This document shows, one piece after another, positions 60,924 through 64,000 of a DNA stretch of 64,000 nt. The notes under the pieces were generated by a model. That model did no database searches and was not told the origin of the DNA. It was given only the letters and a program-made list of their open reading frames with translations. A program made the position numbers and the translations under genes. Position 1 is the stretch's first letter; the number at the start of each line of letters is the position of its first letter. Source of the DNA: Roseovarius sp. MMSF_3281 (GTDB taxonomy: Bacteria; Pseudomonadota; Alphaproteobacteria; Rhodobacterales; Rhodobacteraceae); contig NZ_JASHIM010000002.1 of NCBI RefSeq assembly GCF_030733685.1, positions 372,001 through 436,000 on the forward strand, given 5' to 3'.

Positions 60924-61811
60924 TCAGCCCGCATCGATCAGCGCCAGAAGCGCCTCGACCGCCCGGGTGCGATGCCGTTCCGGATGCGACAGCACGGTGA
61001 ACGGACGCTCCGGGCGGGGGGCCCATGTCACGCGACGCTGATGGACTGCGCCATCTTCCGTCAGTGCGTCGACCACCCGTCGCGACACCATGGATACGCA
61101 GTCGCTGCCCGCCACGGCGGAGAGGACAGCTTCGTTGGACGGGATCTCCAGCAGAACCGTCAGGTCGTCCCGGCTCAGCCCCATCTGGGAAAGGTGGACC
61201 TCGACCTCGGAGCGTGTGCCGGACCCTTCCTCTCGCATCACCCAATCGAGGTTGCGATAGGTTTGGGCTGACATCCCGCTCCGGGTTGCCGGGTGTCCGC
61301 GTCGCATGACCAGCACGAGTTCGTCGCGCGCCACCACCCGTGTACGAAGGTCGCCATGCGCGACCTCGCCTTCGACGAAACCCAGGTCGGCTGCGCCGTC
61401 GGCCACGGCCCTGGCAACGCTTGACGTGTTGCCCACGCTCAGCCGCACGGAAAGATCGGGGTGTGCCTGCCTGAGCCGCACCAGGACCGGCGGCAGGAAA
61501 TAGGTTGCGACCGTCTGGCTGGCCTCGATCCGCAGTCGGCCTCGCGGCCGCGCAGAGAGGTCATCGAGGATCAGTTCCGCGGTCTCGGCCTGATGCAGAA
61601 CGCTTTTGGCCGCAGGAACGAATCTGCGGCCAGCTTCGGTGAGGCTGATGCCGCGCCCGACGCGGTCGAAAAGCTGTACGCCATGCTGGTTTTCGAGCGC
61701 GCGCAGGGCGGCCGACACGGCGGATTGAGTCATTTTCAGCGCATCCGCCGCGCGGGTGACATGGGCGCGTTCGGCGACCTCAAGGAATATACGGAGCTGG
61801 TCCAGGGTCAA
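60924..61811 (-). CDS. LysR-family regulator
   Basis: 295 residues, HTH MTLDQLRIFLEVAERAHVTR with SAVSAALRALENQHGVQLF, then an effector domain of the CysB/CbbR-like group. Divergent from the YeiH-type exporter (95-bp gap rich in AT, with CAATCGATCAATATG), which it probably regulates, as often seen for yeiE-yeiH pairs. It converges with the acyl-CoA synthetase gene (38 bp). Confidence 0.9.
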   Translation of the reverse strand: MTLDQLRIFLEVAERAHVTRAADALKMTQSAVSAALRALENQHGVQLFDRVGRGISLTEAGRRFVPAAKSVLHQAETAELILDDLSARPRGRLRIEASQTVATYFLPPVLVRLRQAHPDLSVRLSVGNTSSVARAVADGAADLGFVEGEVAHGDLRTRVVARDELVLVMRRGHPATRSGMSAQTYRNLDWVMREEGSGTRSEVEVHLSQMGLSRDDLTVLLEIPSNEAVLSAVAGSDCVSMVSRRVVDALTEDGAVHQRRVTWAPRPERPFTVLSHPERHRTRAVEALLALIDAG

Positions 61812-61906
61812 TCATCAGTCCAATCGATCAATATGTTCGATATTAGTTAATTTAACGAACAATGCAATTCGGGCAGTTTGCAGGCGCAGAACCAAGGAGA
61901 AACACC

Positions 61907-62938
61907 ATGCAAACCCTGAGCCAGCGCGCACTGCCCGTTCCGCTTCAAGGCCTTTACGCGTATTTGCCCGGATTGGCGCTTGTCGGGGCGATCACCGCCA
62001 TCGCCACACTTGTCCAAAGGGCGACCGGGCTGGCGGCGCTCAGCCCGCTGGTTGTTGCACTGTTGCTCGGCATCGGTTGGCGTGTCGCGGTGGGCAGCCC
62101 GCCGTCGCTGCAACCCGGTATCCGCTTTGCCCTCAAGCCGGTCTTGCGTATGGCGATCGTATTGCTGGGTCTTCAGGTCACGGTCGGTGAAGTGTCTTCC
62201 CTGGGCTTGCGGGGTGTTGTCGCTGTCACGGCGACGCTGGCCGCGACGTTTACGTTCACCTGCCTGCTTGGTCGTGCGCTGGGTGTGGAAAGCCGCCTTG
62301 CACAGTTGATTGCCGCCGGGACGTCCGTGTGCGGCGCTTCCGCGGTTCTGGCCTGCAATACTGTTACACGCGGGTCGGACGAAGACGTGGCCTATGCCAT
62401 TGCCTGTGTTACGTTGTTCGGGACGAGTGCCATGTTGCTGGGGCCGATGGCGGCGCATGTCCTGGAACTGACGCCTGAAACCTACGGTTTCTGGGCGGGC
62501 GCGACGGTGCATGAGGTGGCCCAGGTCGTGGGCGCAGCCTTTGCCATGGGGGAAGAGGCCGGCCATGTCGGCACGGTGACCAAGCTGACTCGGGTTATTC
62601 TGCTTGCTCCCCTGATCTTGTCGCTGGGTATTCTGCAATTCCGAGGAAATGGGCAGCGCGCCTCTGGCTCGAAGCTTCCGATCGTGCCGTGGTTCGTGCT
62701 TGGGTTCGTCGCGCTTATGGGGGTCAATTCCATGGTAAGCCTGCCGGTGGGGCTGCACGACGTCATGGTTACGCTTACGGCGTTGATGCTGACGGCGGCG
62801 CTGGCGGCGATGGGGCTGGAAACCGACTTGCGGCGTTTGCGCCAGAAGGGCCTGCGCCCACTGGCCCTTGGTGCGTCGGCCTGGATATTCATCGCGACCT
62901 TGGGGTTGGCCTTATCGCTTTGGGCCATGGCGGGATAA
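61907..62938 (+). CDS. YeiH-family putative sulfate/anion exporter
   Basis: 343 residues, nine to ten TM helices. GTSVCGASAVLACNTVTRGSDEDVAYAIA near residue 140 is the family signature, and GATVHEVAQVVGAAFAMG near 210 is the second. Known members are proposed to export sulfite or sulfate, or related anions; the link is not proven here. ATG 61907 has AAGGAG upstream. Confidence 0.88.
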   Translation: MQTLSQRALPVPLQGLYAYLPGLALVGAITAIATLVQRATGLAALSPLVVALLLGIGWRVAVGSPPSLQPGIRFALKPVLRMAIVLLGLQVTVGEVSSLGLRGVVAVTATLAATFTFTCLLGRALGVESRLAQLIAAGTSVCGASAVLACNTVTRGSDEDVAYAIACVTLFGTSAMLLGPMAAHVLELTPETYGFWAGATVHEVAQVVGAAFAMGEEAGHVGTVTKLTRVILLAPLILSLGILQFRGNGQRASGSKLPIVPWFVLGFVALMGVNSMVSLPVGLHDVMVTLTALMLTAALAAMGLETDLRRLRQKGLRPLALGASAWIFIATLGLALSLWAMAG

Positions 62939-63105
62939 GCTATACTGGATGAGTCCGTAAGCTGAGCTTCTGCCCGAGGAACGGACAGTGATGGTCTGGA
63001 TGCCCCATCGTACCCATGTAGGGCACCCTTTCATTTGCCTGCCGGGTTTGGGAGTTATCAGGGGGCGTGTATCGCCTTGAATGTAACCCCATTTCCCTGC
63101 GCCGG

Positions 63106-63660
63106 TTACAGCGGGAAATCCATCAATGGTGTGTCCTTGCGCAGGTAAAGCGGGTGTTTGGCTGACCCGTCCTTGTTGAGGCCCAGACAGCGCAGCGGTT
63201 TGTCGGTGTCGGCCATGGCCTGGATCACGGCCTTGGTCAGGGGGGTAAAGCGTTTGTGCAGCTTGCCATAGGCCATGACGATGACCTCGGCCTCTTTCGC
63301 CATTTCGACAAGGGCCGGGATGTTCGCGGGGCTAGAGGCCAGATCGGGATCCGCGGGAATATCCTTGGGCGAGGTGGCCCGCCAATCCAGCACATTGCCC
63401 TTGAGGTAGCGGGTAAAGCCCCAATCCTGCGCGAAAATCAGTTCACGGTGGCAGGTCGGGTCGGAAACCTCGGCCGCGGCAACCGAGGGGTTCATACCGA
63501 TGAACAGGATCGCACGGGGGGCTTGCCCTGCTGGCGTCCAGTCGCGGGTAAGTGCCTGCCGATAGCGGCCGCAGTCGGAAAAGGTGGCGGTGCCTGTCAC
63601 GCCTTCGGGCAGTTTCAGGCGGACCTTTCCACCCGGATCATGCGTGCCTGCCCCGGTCAT
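63106..63660 (-). CDS. DUF1643-domain protein
   Basis: 184 residues. [21 protein letters not shown] and [23 protein letters not shown] are the family's conserved blocks, and [19 protein letters not shown] ends it. Biochemical role unknown; often beside translation genes. It starts by ATGA overlap with truB. The gap 62939-63105 holds a possible hairpin with GTCCGT/ACGGAC arms around 62953-62986, function unclear. Confidence 0.85.
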   Translation of the reverse strand: MTGAGTHDPGGKVRLKLPEGVTGTATFSDCGRYRQALTRDWTPAGQAPRAILFIGMNPSVAAAEVSDPTCHRELIFAQDWGFTRYLKGNVLDWRATSPKDIPADPDLASSPANIPALVEMAKEAEVIVMAYGKLHKRFTPLTKAVIQAMADTDKPLRCLGLNKDGSAKHPLYLRKDTPLMDFPL

Positions 63661-64000
63661 TGGTTGAACACCCGGCTGGGGTGCAATTCCCCGGCCTTGA
63701 AACGGCCCACGGCAACGGCGCGGCCATCATGGACGGCCCAGCATTCCTCGCCGTACTCCACGTCATGGGCCACGACCATGCCGGGATTGCCGTTTTTCAA
63801 CTTGGCAAGCCCTTGGTCGGTTGCCGTGACGCGCGGCAGATCGGAAAGGCCTTCTTCCAGTGGGTGCAGGTGGGTGTCCAATACGGGGCTATGGGCCATG
63901 TCGTCGATCTGTTCGATGGTCAGGCCATCCTCGGCCCGGAACGGACCGGACCAGATGCGGCGCAATTCGCGCACATGGCCGTAGCATCCCAAAGCCTCGC
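63657..64000 (-). CDS. truB: tRNA pseudouridine(55) synthase TruB (3' end only)
   Basis: The frame is open off the right edge, giving the C-terminal about 114 residues. [18 protein letters not shown] and the linker [20 protein letters not shown] match the TruB C-terminal region, and [16 protein letters not shown] ends the PUA-like tail. The catalytic domain lies outside the window. Coupled by ATGA to the DUF1643 gene. Confidence 0.85.
   Translation of the reverse strand, partial: EALGCYGHVRELRRIWSGPFRAEDGLTIEQIDDMAHSPVLDTHLHPLEEGLSDLPRVTATDQGLAKLKNGNPGMVVAHDVEYGEECWAVHDGRAVAVGRFKAGELHPSRVFNQ

Noticed and set aside
62953-62986. Hairpin GTCCGT...ACGGAC as a riboswitch or small RNA
   Set aside because: Stem of six with a 22-base loop and no known aptamer core; no support.
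1-64000. CRISPR arrays, rRNA genes and complete insertion sequences
   Set aside because: No regularly spaced short repeats, rRNA motifs or transposase genes with terminal inverted repeats were seen.

Overview
The window looks like the chromosome of a Rhodobacterales (Roseobacter-type) alphaproteobacterium. This is inferred from high GC, the three kinds of TRAP transporter component, iol/uronate catabolism, many LysR/IclR/RpiR regulators and the style of dapF, mtaB and truB. No species can be named from the sequence alone.

Layout. 1-1726: housekeeping end (mtaB, dapF, tRNA-Lys). 1681-9712: an 8.0 kb integrative element bounded by a 47-bp perfect direct repeat of the tRNA-Lys 3' half. It carries a tyrosine integrase, an AlpA-like HTH protein, a Rep_trans-type replication initiator, an amber-interrupted reading frame and, as cargo, a single-chain MmeI-like (type IIL) restriction-modification enzyme. 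A relic of another integrase abuts the right repeat. 9997-25369: ordinary transport and regulator genes: LysE, two EamA exporters with XRE-cupin and Lrp regulators, LysR/SDR, LtrA plus a K+ channel, BCCT plus LysR, an MBL hydrolase, a cysteine hydrolase and GlxA-AraC.

25.4-39.5 kb is the most interesting region. It has a LuxR-type regulator fused to a catalytically degenerate alpha/beta hydrolase, and a second, shorter regulator with the same HTH. An operon there encodes an FHA/transmembrane/peptidoglycan-binding protein, a MotA/TolQ/ExbB-like channel subunit and a single-TM partner with a YfaP-like periplasmic domain. Around it lie exported Sel1, ankyrin, trypsin-like and small Cys-containing proteins. 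Six copies of a 20-bp near-palindrome (GCAATCACCC-N4-GGGTGA) lie in the intergenic regions; five point at and precede transcription units by 60-144 bp. I read this as one regulon building an envelope-spanning, proton-driven, phospho-sensing complex. I do not recognise it as a described system.

39.6-47.8 kb: a sugar-acid/polyol locus (RpiR and IolC-DUF2090 leftward; idonate-type dehydrogenase, fructuronate/mannitol-type dehydrogenase and a DctPQM TRAP transporter rightward). 47.9-51.0 kb: heme acquisition (HugZ-like enzyme, TonB receptor). 51.3 kb: a decayed Nudix gene. 51.8-60.9 kb: a TAXI-TRAP system and a chain of genes overlapping by ATGA (permease, IclR, CaiB-type CoA-transferase, crotonase, CoA-transferase-like A/B pair, acyl-CoA ligase), probably for uptake and CoA-dependent degradation of an organic acid. 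60.9-62.9 kb: LysR and a YeiH-type exporter. 63.1-64.0 kb: DUF1643 and the 3' part of truB. A 114-bp double-hairpin repeat occurs twice in full and once in part (9997, 18920, 48708).
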